Positions 26,913 through 37,100 of a DNA stretch of 64,000 nt are shown here, in pieces. The stretch's first letter is position 1. Each line of letters begins with the position of its first letter. Source of the DNA: an uncultured Ruminiclostridium sp. (GTDB lineage: Bacteria > Bacillota > Clostridia > Oscillospirales > Ruminococcaceae); NCBI GenBank assembly GCA_947630175.1, contig CANRGJ010000003.1, positions 186,001-250,000 of the forward strand, written 5' to 3'. The position numbers were made by a program, and so were the translations under genes. The notes beneath the pieces are model-generated. The model saw nothing but the letters and a program-made list of their open reading frames with translations, was not told where the DNA came from and ran no database searches.

Positions 26913-27479
26913 TTGCAGAATATACTTATTGCAGGAAAAACCCCGCAGGTATGCGAAAACATAGCCGCCCTGCTCACGGAACAGGACTGCCGCACGGTGA
27001 ACGTCACCGACGGCGTTCGCGCCCGCAGTATGGACGCGGACGTTTTCGACGTGATAATCCTTTCCACCCCGCTGTCCGACGAGTTCGGGCTCGACCTGCT
27101 GGCGGAGCTGAGAGGCAAGACCAACGCCGCCTTTATCGTTCTCACGAAAAACGAAATCGCCGACGAGGTGCAGAAGAAAATAAAGTTCACAGGCGCTTTC
27201 GTTATAGGAAGACCCTGCGGCAAAGGCGCTCTTGTGCAGGCTCTCCGCTTTGCCGACGTGGCGGGAGAGAGCATAAAGCGCCTTGAGGAAGAAAAAAACA
27301 AGCTGAACAAACAGCTTGAGGACGTCAAAGTCACCGCCAGGGCAAAAGCCTGCCTTATGGAATATCTGAACCTCACGGAGGAACAGGCTCACCGCCATAT
27401 CCAAAAGCAGGCGATGGATATGAGGAAGACCCAGAGAGCAGTGGCGGAAGACATACTGAAAATGTACGACAAAAAATAG
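26913..27479 (+). CDS. ANTAR-domain RNA-binding regulator with degenerate receiver
   Basis: 188 residues from TTG 26913, chosen because GGGAGGGG lies just upstream; the longer frame has no such site. Residues 1-120 follow the receiver fold ([20 protein letters not shown]), but the phosphoacceptor position in DVIILSTPL is serine, the N-terminal acidic pair is absent and the conserved lysine reads VIGRP. Phosphorylation is therefore unlikely. A coiled coil ([20 protein letters not shown]) leads to the C-terminal ANTAR domain ([40 protein letters not shown]), which binds paired RNA hairpins to prevent termination. Targets are unknown. Its TAG stop lies in a family A repeat. Confidence 0.85.
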   Translation: MQNILIAGKTPQVCENIAALLTEQDCRTVNVTDGVRARSMDADVFDVIILSTPLSDEFGLDLLAELRGKTNAAFIVLTKNEIADEVQKKIKFTGAFVIGRPCGKGALVQALRFADVAGESIKRLEEEKNKLNKQLEDVKVTARAKACLMEYLNLTEEQAHRHIQKQAMDMRKTQRAVAEDILKMYDKK

Positions 27480-27640
27480 TTTAAAGTGCAGAGTGCAAAG
27501 TTAAGAGTTGTGGAATTTTTCGCCTTTGGCGAAAAATGGATTTGAAATGACAGGTAAAAATTTGCAGGCGGCAATTCTAAATCTATCGCCGCAGGCGATA
27601 CCACAACTTTGCACTTTACACTCTTAACTGTAAACTGTAA
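27477..27640. repeat. Family A repeat, copy 6
   Basis: Begins at the stop codon of the ANTAR gene and ends 16 bases before the dapL start. Contains TTTTTCGCCTTTGGCGAAAAA, the AAATTTGCAGGCGGCAATTC middle and ATCGCCGCAGGCGAT, with CAGAGTG/CACTTT-type arms. Confidence 0.9.
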
Positions 27641-27656
27641 AATTGGGGGTATTTTT

Positions 27657-28859
27657 ATGGCACAACTTAACGATCACTTTCTCGACCTTAAGGAAAACTA
27701 TCTTTTCAAGGAAATAAGCCGTCAGGTGAACGAATACGTTTCTGCTCACCCGGACTGCAAGCTGATAAAAATGGGTATAGGCGACGTTACTCAGCCTCTT
27801 GCTCCCGCCGTTGTGACGGCTATGGAAAAGGCCGCCGCAGAAATGGGGAAGAAAGAAACTTTCCGAGGCTATGAGGACAGCGGTCAGGGCTATGATTTCC
27901 TCCGCGAGGCGGTAAAGGGCTATTACGCCAAGCGGGGCGTGGAGCTTGACTGCGAGGAAATTTTCATCAGCGACGGCGCAAAGTCCGACAGCGGGAACAT
28001 AAACGACATTTTCTCCGAGGAAAATACCGTCCTCGTCACCGACCCCGCTTACCCCGTTTACGTTGACTCCAACACAATGGGCGGGAAGAAGATACTTTAC
28101 GCCGACAGCACGCCTGAAAACGGCTTTGCGGCTATGCCCCCCGAATTTCCCGCAGACCTTATATATCTCTGCTCTCCCAACAATCCCACAGGCTCGGTAT
28201 ATACAAAGGAACAGCTTGAAAAGTGGGTGGAGTACGCTTTGAAAAACAAGGCGGTCATTATCTTCGACGCCGCTTACGAGGCGTTCATCACCGACCCCGC
28301 CCTGCCCCACAGCATTTTTGAGATAGAGGGCGCAAAGGACTGCGCAATCGAGATAAGCTCCCTGTCCAAGACGGCGGGCTTTACAGGCACCCGCTGCGGC
28401 TATACCGTTATCCCCTCTCAGCTCACGTTTACCGCTTCCGACGGCACTGCTTACAGCGTGCGCAAGATATGGGCAAGGCGTCAGGGCAGTAAGTTCAACG
28501 GCGTTTCCTACCCCGTTCAGAGGGCGGCGGAGGCGGTATTTACCGAGGAGGGACTTGCCCAGTGCAGGCAGACCATAAAGGGCTATCTTGACAACGCCGC
28601 AATTATGGCGGAAACCTTTACAAAGCTGGGGATAGAGTTCACAGGCGGACTTAACAGCCCCTATATCTGGTTCCGCTGTCCCAACAATATGGACAGCTGG
28701 GCGTTTTTCCGCAAACTGCTTGAAGAAGCTGAAGTTGTTGGAACTCCCGGTGCAGGCTTCGGCAAAAACGGCGAGGGCTGGTTCAGAATGACCGCGTTCG
28801 GCTCTCGTGAGAACACTGCTGAAGCAATGCAACGGCTGGAAAAAATGCTAACAACTTGA
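27657..28859 (+). CDS. dapL: LL-diaminopimelate aminotransferase
   Basis: 400 residues from ATG 27657. Converts tetrahydrodipicolinate directly to LL-diaminopimelate with glutamate as amino donor, feeding peptidoglycan and lysine synthesis; its substrate's precursor also feeds dipicolinate. The fold-type I aminotransferase signature is SSLSKTAGFTGTRCGY with PLP lysine K238; other landmarks are MGIGDVTQPLAP, FRGYEDSGQGYDFLRE and LCSPNNPTGSVYT. The ribosome binding site is weak (GGGGG eight bases upstream). The TGA stop is in ACTTGACAG at the edge of a family A repeat. Confidence 0.95.
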   Translation: MAQLNDHFLDLKENYLFKEISRQVNEYVSAHPDCKLIKMGIGDVTQPLAPAVVTAMEKAAAEMGKKETFRGYEDSGQGYDFLREAVKGYYAKRGVELDCEEIFISDGAKSDSGNINDIFSEENTVLVTDPAYPVYVDSNTMGGKKILYADSTPENGFAAMPPEFPADLIYLCSPNNPTGSVYTKEQLEKWVEYALKNKAVIIFDAAYEAFITDPALPHSIFEIEGAKDCAIEISSLSKTAGFTGTRCGYTVIPSQLTFTASDGTAYSVRKIWARRQGSKFNGVSYPVQRAAEAVFTEEGLAQCRQTIKGYLDNAAIMAETFTKLGIEFTGGLNSPYIWFRCPNNMDSWAFFRKLLEEAEVVGTPGAGFGKNGEGWFRMTAFGSRENTAEAMQRLEKMLTT

Positions 28860-29114
28860 CAGTTGACAGTTCACAGTGCAAAGTGTACAGTTGTGGAGTT
28901 CAGTACTTCCGCCGAGGGCGGAAGTACGATCCAACATTGCTTGAATTGCCCTAAAGGCAATTCATATTGCTCCGCAATACCGCAATATTGGACATCGGCT
29001 ATGCCGAAAAACGGATTTGAAATGACAGGCAAAAATTCGCAGGTGGTAATTCTAAATCTATCGCCGCAGGCGATACCACAACTTTGCACTTTACACTTTA
29101 CACTGTGAACTGTA
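28854..29114. repeat. Family A repeat, copy 7, enlarged
   Basis: Occupies most of the 28860-29200 gap. Standard arms (CAGTTGACAGTTCACAGTGC and CACTTTACACTTTACACTGT) flank a longer middle with ACTTCCGCC...GGCGGAAGT, GAATTGCC...GGCAATTC and ATATTGC...GCAATAT hairpins, then the AAATTCGCAGGTGGTAATTC segment and ATCGCCGCAGGCGAT. It starts at the dapL stop codon. Confidence 0.88.
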
Positions 29115-29200
29115 ATGTTGCGTTTTTGTAATTTAAATGTCACTGAAAAGTCATTTTTCCTATGTATACTTTGTCACAAAAGCACAAAGGAGAAATGACA

Positions 29201-30076
29201 GTGAAAAAACCGAGGATAAGCGTTATTATTCCCGTGTATAACGGGGAAAGCTACATAAGCAGATGTTTAAATTCCTTAAAAGTCCAGACCTTTTCGGACT
29301 TTGAGGCGATAATAGTTGACGACGGCTCAACGGACAATTCCGCCGTCCTTGCAGAGAAATTCACCATGGATAGCCGCTTTTCCCTCCTCCGACAGGAAAA
29401 CACGGGAGCAGGCGGAGCGAGAAACGCCGCCCTTTCCCACGCCGTGGGAAAGTACGTGACCTTTCTTGACAGCGACGACGCATTAACGCCTGGCTGCCTT
29501 GAAAAGCTTTACGCCGCCGCAGAGGAAAACGACGCGGATATGGCGATATGCGGCTATTACATATACAGCGGCGAAAAGCTCAGCCCCAAAAGACTGGTAA
29601 AAGCAAGGGGCGTTTATCCCGCCGAAAAAATTCTCGGCTCAATGGTGAGAGATATAACGGTGAAAAGCAATATCTGCGGCAAAATATACAAGCGGGAGCT
29701 TTTCACGGAAAATAATATTCTTTTCCCACTTCATATGTTCGAGGACAGCGAGATAGTTCCCCAGCTTACCGCCCGCGCAAAGAACGTCGCCGTGATAAAG
29801 GAACGGTGCTATCTCTACACCCGCAGGAACGGCAGTACCACCTCAATGTCCACCTTTCAGAGCGTTGAGGATTATTCCCTTGCAAGGAGGAACGCCCGCC
29901 TTGCTTTAAAGAAAATGGGCGTAAAACTGCCAGCTTCAATGCTTTTCAACGCCGCCCAGACTGCGGCGACAACATATTTTCTGCACGCGCGGCTTGAGCT
30001 TGGAGAGATAATAAGCGCCCTGATAGGCGGCACAAACGAGGATACAGTCAAAAACAACCTTTCCGCAAGCTCATAA
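29201..30076 (+). CDS. Family 2 glycosyltransferase
   Basis: 291 residues from GTG 29201, which has AAAGGAG eight bases upstream; ATGs at 29162 and 29195 are in frame but poorly spaced. GT-A fold: RISVIIPVYNGESYISRCLN, VDDGSTDNSA, and FLDSDDA as the nucleotide-sugar/metal site. No membrane helix is seen, so it acts on the cytoplasmic side. It probably adds one sugar to a surface polysaccharide or glycolipid. The donor and acceptor cannot be told. A second, related transferase follows 13 bp later. Confidence 0.87.
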   Translation: MKKPRISVIIPVYNGESYISRCLNSLKVQTFSDFEAIIVDDGSTDNSAVLAEKFTMDSRFSLLRQENTGAGGARNAALSHAVGKYVTFLDSDDALTPGCLEKLYAAAEENDADMAICGYYIYSGEKLSPKRLVKARGVYPAEKILGSMVRDITVKSNICGKIYKRELFTENNILFPLHMFEDSEIVPQLTARAKNVAVIKERCYLYTRRNGSTTSMSTFQSVEDYSLARRNARLALKKMGVKLPASMLFNAAQTAATTYFLHARLELGEIISALIGGTNEDTVKNNLSASS

Positions 30077-30089
30077 CAAGGAGGAAAAA

Positions 30090-31010
30090 ATGCAGACCCC
30101 TGCAATAAGCGTTATCGTTCCCATATATAAAGTAGAAAAATATCTGCGCCGCTGTCTTGATTCCGCGGCAAAGCAGACCTTTCAGAATTTTGAAGTGATA
30201 ATGATAGACGACGGCTCTCCCGACGGTTCGGCGGAGGTAGCCCTTTCCTATACCGATGACCCCCGTTTTCGCCTGATACGGCAGGAAAACAGCGGCGTGG
30301 GCGCAGTTAGGAACAAAGGTATCCGTGAGGCGAGGGGAGAATATATCGCCTTTCTTGACGGAGACGACGCTTTCGCCCCCGACCATCTGGAAAAGCTGTA
30401 TTCCGCCGCAAAAGCCGCCGACGCGGACGTAGTGTGCTGCGGCTACTGCTGCTGCGACGAGAACGGCGAGCACCTGCGCTCCAGCAAGATAATCCACCAC
30501 GGCGGAGTTTTCTGCACCGACAGCATTATGGGAGCAGTGCTGAGGGATATTTCCATAAGGAGCTACCTGTGGAGCAAGCTGTGGAGAAAAAGCCTTTTCA
30601 CCCGCAACAACATCTTTTTCCCCAAAATGACCTTTGAGGACACCTACATTATCCCCATACTGTTCTACTATTCGGAAAAAACCGCCGTTATAGGCGACAG
30701 GACCTATATCTACACCTGCCGCAACAACAGCATTACAGGTCTTACCGACATAAGCTGCATAGGGAATTACCTTGAAGCCAACCGCTACGTTGAGGATTTC
30801 TTCGTAAGCGCCCCCGAGGCGGATTTTTACAGGAAGGACCTTGTATTCCGCAGGATAAAGACGGTGCTCGTCACGTTCTGCTGGCTTTTCGTCAGAGTCT
30901 GGCGGGCAAGAACGCTGGAGGGCTTCGGCTACAATCTGGGAAAAATAGCGGCGTTCGCAGTAAGGAAAAATTCTGCAAAAGCGACAAAACCACAACGAAA
31001 GATAAGTTGA
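30090..31010 (+). CDS. Family 2 glycosyltransferase
   Basis: 306 residues from ATG 30090 behind AAGGAGG. GT-A motifs are AISVIVPIYKVEKYLRRCLD, MIDDGSPDGSAE and FLDGDDAFAPDH. It resembles its upstream neighbour along the catalytic half and through SIRSYLWSKLWRKSLF and FFPKMTFEDTYIIP, suggesting duplication. It probably acts in the same glycan pathway. The C-terminus is basic and the TGA stop lies in AAGTTGACAG at the start of a family A repeat. Confidence 0.87.
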   Translation: MQTPAISVIVPIYKVEKYLRRCLDSAAKQTFQNFEVIMIDDGSPDGSAEVALSYTDDPRFRLIRQENSGVGAVRNKGIREARGEYIAFLDGDDAFAPDHLEKLYSAAKAADADVVCCGYCCCDENGEHLRSSKIIHHGGVFCTDSIMGAVLRDISIRSYLWSKLWRKSLFTRNNIFFPKMTFEDTYIIPILFYYSEKTAVIGDRTYIYTCRNNSITGLTDISCIGNYLEANRYVEDFFVSAPEADFYRKDLVFRRIKTVLVTFCWLFVRVWRARTLEGFGYNLGKIAAFAVRKNSAKATKPQRKIS

Positions 31011-31184
31011 CAGTGTACAGTTGACAGTTGACAGTTGTGGAGTTTTTGCTTCGCAAAAATTATTTGAATAAAAAGTGCTGATTTAAGGGTAAACCTCTAA
31101 ATCAGCACTTGTCATTTCAAATCCATTTTTCGCCAAAGGCGAAAAATACCACAACTGTACACTGTCAACTGTCAACTGTCAACT
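31004..31184. repeat. Family A repeat, copy 8
   Basis: Between the convergent glycosyltransferase and the GH94 gene. Starts at the upstream stop codon, contains TTTTTGCTTCGCAAAAA, a central hairpin AAGTGCTGATTTAAG/TAAATCAGCACTT and TTTTTCGCCAAAGGCGAAAAA, and ends in CAACTGTCAACTGTCAACTT at the 3' end of the GH94 gene. Confidence 0.9.
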
Positions 31185-34100
31185 TTAATTTCCGTTCCTT
31201 CAGGCATCTCCCCCGTAAACTTCACCTTCCCCTTCCTCATCTCTCCTCCCAGCAGTCCCTCAAAAATGCACTTCCAGTACCACGCCGCTGCTCCCGTGTA
31301 CATCGACCAGCCGCCCCTGCCGTAACAGTGGGGATTGGTGTAAATATCCGCCGTGATGAAGTACGGCTCTCTGCCGAAAGCAGGCGGCTTTTTGGTGGGG
31401 TCAAGCATTTTCAGCAGACGGACGCCACGATCCCTCTGCCCCATTTTGAAGCAGGCGAGGCAGTACCATACTGCGGCGTGGGTGTATTGTCCGCCGTTTT
31501 CTCTCAGTCCCTCCGGGTAGTACATAACGTAGCCTGGCTTCTGCCTGCTTTTTTCGGGGGAAAACGGGGGAGAGAACAGCTTGATTATCCCGTTTTCCTC
31601 GTCCACAAGCTCGTTGTAGGCGGTGTTCATAGCCGTTTCGCACCTTGAAGCGTCAGGCAGTCCGCACAAAACGGAAAACGCCTGTGGAAGCAGGTCTATG
31701 CGGCAGGCGTCACATTCCGCCGCACCCATTTTTTCCCCGTTGTCGTAAAAGGCACGGATATACCTGTCGCCGTCCCAGCAGCTCTCCTCCACCGAAACGG
31801 TGAGCTGTGACACCCGCTTTTCCAGCTTGTCGGCGTATTCGTCGTCCCGCATTTCCCTTGCGGCGGCGGCGAATTTTTTTCCGCACATTATATAGAACAT
31901 TGAGAGCCACACGCTTTCGCCTTTGCCCTTTGCGCCCACGTTGTTGTAGCCGTCGTTCCAGTCCCCGCCGCCGATCTTCAGCAGTCCGTTCTCGCCCTTG
32001 GAAAAGCCCTTTTCCATCGCCCTCTTACAGTGGGAATAAAGGCTTTCCTTAAAGTCGGAAACTCCCGTCTGAGTAAAGCTCTCCTCCTGCCCCTCCTCTA
32101 AAACAGGGGCGGTGCAGTAGGGAAGCTCCCTCTCCCAGAAGCCCTCCTCGCCGATTTTTTCCTGCCAGTCGCAGGCGACGTAGGGGAGCCACAGCAGATC
32201 GTCGCTGTAACGTGTCCTTATTCCCGCCTTGACGTCACCAAGAATATGCCACCAGTGGAGAACGTCCCCCTCGGGGAACTGACTTTCACAACAGCGGTAA
32301 ATATGCTCCTTTGCAATATCGGGGTCAAAATACGTTATCGCAAGGCAGTCCTGTAACTGGTCACGAAAGCCGTATGCGCCGCCGTTCTGGAAAAATCCCG
32401 TCCTCGCCCACAGTCGGCAGGCAAGCGCCTGATGAGGGAGCCAGATATTGAACAGCCTGTTCAGCCCCTCGTCGGGGCTTGAAAGCAGGAAGCGGTTTTT
32501 CAAAACGTACCCGCAGGGCTTTCCCTCAAGCCCTCTGACGTACTCTGCCGCTTTGGCGGGATCGTCGCAGTACCCCAAAATGAACCTTATTCGCTCCTTG
32601 CCCTTTGGCGGGAGCTTGAGGGGAACTATCAGTGATACTATCTCGCAGTAAGTCCTGTCTAATCGTTCCCTTGCGGAGGAAAAGTCCCCCGCGTCAAAGG
32701 CGCTTTCCTTTGTGAGAAATTTTGCCGCTTTGGAACAGCAGACAGCCATTCCCCCGTGAAAATACGGGTCAAGGGGATTTACCACCGTGACGGCGTTGTT
32801 TTCACCAAAGCAAACGGCGTAGGAAGCCCCGCTGTCCCCGCCTAATACAGGCTGAATACGGTAGCACAGGCGAATTTCCGCCGCCTTGTCCCCGCCGTTT
32901 TCCAACGTCAGGTCTATCACCTTTCCCATTCCCTCAGTATAGACCTGCTCGCGGACGCGGCAGGAAAGCCCAGCCGCAAGCCCCTCCCACCTGCAATCGG
33001 ACGGAGAGAAAAACGCCCTGCTCCCCCTTATCAGGTCGAAGAACCGCCCGCCACGCTCTATCAGCAGAAGCTCGCCCCTGTTGTCACGGATAGGGTCGTT
33101 GTTCCAGGGGGTCAGCTTGTTTTCACGGCTGTTTTTCGCCCAGGTGAAGCCAAGGCTGTTCTGTGATACCAGCGTGCCGAAATCCTTGTTCGCCATCACG
33201 TTGCACCGTATGGGGGCGGAGGAGGACACGACGTAGCCATCTTCCGTAAATCCGTCCTTTTCCTCTTTATGGAACGAGGGGAGTATGGGCAGTACAGGCG
33301 GCTCCTTTTTCCTTGCGGGCGGCTCGCCTATTTTTATCACCCTCGCCGCCAGAGCGTACACCAGTGTAAGCTCCTCTTCCGACAGCTCCGCCGTTATCAA
33401 GGCGTAGCCACAGCCGTTCATCTGCTGTTCAGCCGCCTTTTTCTGCAAGCCGTCGGCGCATAACGCCACCAGGTCGCAGTTTATTCCCCCCTGCTCCAGT
33501 CCCCCTTTCATACGGACTCCGCAGGCGGCGGTATCGCTGTCGTAAACGAACACCAGCAGGGGAATATCCCCCGAGATGCCGTATTTCCACAGACCGTGGC
33601 GGGAAAGTACGTTTTTCCCCCTCGCCTTTATTATCTCCTCCTGCTCCGTTTCACCGTAAAGCAGGGCGGGGAGCGCCTTTGCCGCCATTGAGCCGTGGAG
33701 TGTTGACAATGACAGCGGGGGCGGCGCAAAGGGTTCGCTTTCCGAAATTCCCTCTTTGCGCAGTTTTTCCGCACCCCTGACCGCTTGCTCCACGGTATCT
33801 CCGTAGCGGAAGAAAAGAACCTGCTCCCTGCTCTCCCCTGCGTCAAGGCTTATCGCCGCCTTGATAAACAGGCAGGGATAGGGCAGACTGCTGTCTACGT
33901 TCTCCCTTATCAGCGCATTTTGGAAGAATGAAAAGGGTCTGCTGTCCGTGCATTTTTCCCTTGAAAGGCAGTAGGTCATATCCTCCTTTTTCATAAATCC
34001 CACGGCGCAGGCAAAGGATCTGCCACCGTTCCTGTCGTTCCTCCACAGCAGGAAAAGGTCCTTTTCCCTGTCGTATCTTACGTTCATAAACATATCCATA

Positions 34101-37100
34101 AATACGGGGTGGGCGCGGTAGTCCCGTTCCGCCGCAAACACGGGCTGACAGTAAGCGCAAAGGGTGAGCAGTTTTTTGCTCTTTCCTCTGTTTACAGCCT
34201 TGAATTTGCGTATCTCCCCGTTATTTTTTATATCCGCGCTCACCGTCATTGAAAGGAAAAGCTCCTTGTCCCTGAGGGAATATTCGCTTTCCTCCGAGGA
34301 AAAGACGGTTTTAAGCTCCCCGCTTCCGTCCCCCGTATAAAGGAAAGGATAAATTTTCTTTTCCGTACAGTAGCCGAAGAAAGAGCCGCCGTTCTCCCGT
34401 CCGCCAAAAGCGGTCTTTCCGTCAAAACAGCAGTATGATCTTCCGTTTGCACTGTTGTAAACGGACAGCTTTCCCCCGCCTAAAATGTTCACGGGAGAAT
34501 TTTTCAGGGAATGTCTTGTTATCTCCTCCCTCAGTGCAGGGGGCTTAAGCTCTCCGCTTTTCCGCTTTAACGTTTTCAGCACCTTTTCGCCTGCCATAAC
34601 ACGTTCCTCCAACAGCTCCTCGGCTCTCCTCATCTTGTCGTCGCTGAGGAACAGCCTTGAGCAGATATTGTCCGCCAGAGCGTTTGCGGCTCCCGCAATG
34701 CTCATTCCCACGTGGTGAGCCATATGACTTTTGACTATCGCTTTCGTCCCCACACGCTGAGGGGTATAGTCCACCGCCTCGTAAAAGCCGAATTCGTGGT
34801 CGTAAGCTCCCTCTTTTTTCAGCTTTGCCAGATTGTTCCAGCTTTCATACGGCTCTCTCGACAGGGTGAGAAAGCTGGAATAAGGACTCACAACTCTCTC
34901 CCTGTCCATTCCGTCCTTTAAAGCGGTGGTCTGCACGCCGTGGGCTTTGTACTGAAAGTTCAGCTCGCCGTCAAAGGCGTAATATCCGCTTTCGGAAATG
35001 CCGAAAGGCTCGCTCCTCCGCTTTTGACAGTGAAAGGCAAATTTCAGCGCCTCATAGCTCATACTCCCCTCCTTTGAAGTCAACAGCAGTTCGGGCATAT
35101 AAAACTCGAACATAGTCCCCGTCCAGGCGACTGCCCCCGCATATCTTCCGCTTCTTGACATGGTTCGGGAGAGCGCCCGCCAGTGTTCTTTCGGCGCCTG
35201 CCCCGTTGCAATGGCGTAATAGCTTGTCAGTCTCGCCTCCGACATCAGCATATCGTAGCGGTGAGGGGACAGCTTTTGCGTGCTTTCGTCAAAGCCTATG
35301 CTGAACAGCTTTCTTTTTTTGCAGTAAAAGGCGGCAAGGTCGGTCTGCTCCGCTATTTTTTCGCACCTTGCGGCAAGAAGCTCCCCGCCCTTTACCCTTT
35401 TCAGCATTTCCTTGACGGCAATAAGACAGCAGACGAAATTCCCGCTGTCCACGGTGGAAACAAAGGAGGAAACGGGGGCAAGCTCCCTCACGTCATACCA
35501 GTTGTACAAATTCCCCCGCCACTTTTTCAGCCTTTCCACCGTGTCAAGGGTCTGCCCAACCCGCTGAATAAATTCCTCCTCCGAGATTATCCCCAGCCCG
35601 CATACGCAGGCAGCGGACAGTAGATACATTCCTATATTTGTGGGAGAGGTGCGGGGGCACACTCTGTAAACGGGATAATACTGCACGTTGTCAGGGGGCA
35701 AAAACCTCGTTTCCGCCGTTGTGTAGGCGGTGTAAAAGCTGAACATCTTTTCCGTTTCGCAAAGCAGCTCCGCCCTCTGCTCTTTTTTAAGTCCCCTGCG
35801 CCCGCTGTTAGCAGGCTTATCCCAGTACACCAGCGCAGGAAAGCCGCCGCACATTATCAACGCCGCAACTACCGAACAGCTTTCCCCGTAAATACAGCAC
35901 CCCAGCAGTAAAAGCGACAGTATAAAACCGGGCAGCAGTCCCCAGACTCCCCCTTTAAAAGCTGTGCGCTCTAAAAGTCCGCTGGTGGTCCACTGAAGCA
36001 GATTTTTCTTTGTGACAAGATTTCTCCAAACCGTTTTCCACAAGGCGTCAAGGGAAACCAACGCCGCTTTGGGAAGGGTCATAAGTTCCGCCAGCGCCCT
36101 TAATGCGATCTGCGACGTTTCGCTGATTATTGGGGAATAAAACCGCCTCGTTACCCCAAAGGCAAAGCCCCTCTGTACTGCGGCGGCAAGCGGCGGCAGA
36201 AATGGGAGCAAAGCGGCAAGATACGCCCCCGCCGCCAGCGCAGAGCCGTTGCTTACAAAGCAGGAGAGGAAAAACATCGCCATTATCAGCGGCGGATTTA
36301 TCCCACGCCTGAAATTATCCAGCAGTTTAAAGCGTGTCAGCGGGGAAAAGCCCTTTTTAAAAAGGAACCGCAGATTTTGAAAATCCCCTCTCAGCCAGCG
36401 GTGAGAGCGCTTGAAAAAGGAGCGTGACGAGGCGGGAAAGCTGTCGGAAAATTCCGCCTCCCCGTCAAACGCCACATTGCACAGTCCCCCCTCCAGTATG
36501 TCGTGGGACAGCACTCTCTCGGCGGGAAAAGCGCCCTTGCAGTTTTTCAGAAAGGAGTCCTTTTTTATCAGCCCTTTCCCGCAGAAGATGCCCTCGCCGA
36601 AGCAGTCAAAGTAAAACTCCCCACAAAAGCTGTCGTAGGCGGAAATACCGCTGACGCCGCCGTTCCCCGCCATAATGCGGGCAAAGGGCGTTTTCAGCGT
36701 GGAGGAAAGGTCGCTCCCGCACCTTGGCGCAATAATGCCGTATTCCTCGTTCAGCGGGTGGATAGCGGCGGAGATAAGCTCCCTCACGCTGTCCATCAGC
36801 GGCACTGTGTCAAAGTCCAGCGCCGTTAAAAAAACACAGCTTTTCAGTTCATCGGCGTTCCCGCTGACGTAGCGGAAATCCCCCTTTTTTCCGTCCATAA
36901 AGGTGAGCAGCTCCTCCACTGCTCCCCGCTTTCGGTCAAAGCCCTGCCACATTTCCATAGTGGGGCTGTATTTTCTTTTTCTGAAAATAATTATGCTTTG
37001 GGGAAAAATTTCCTCTTTCAGCCTGTCTGCGGCGGAAAAAAGCAGATCGTCGGCGGGGATCTCCTCCTCCTTTGCGGCAGGCAGGTCGCACAGCAAAGCA

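Noticed and set aside
27624-28832. 402-codon minus-strand open frame opposite dapL
   Set aside because: Mirrors the dapL frame; dapL carries the full aminotransferase signature and its own start, so this one is by chance.
31008-31184. Short repeated units resembling a CRISPR array (here and in other family A copies)
   Set aside because: Units are palindromic, irregular and lack uniform unique spacers; no cas genes are present.
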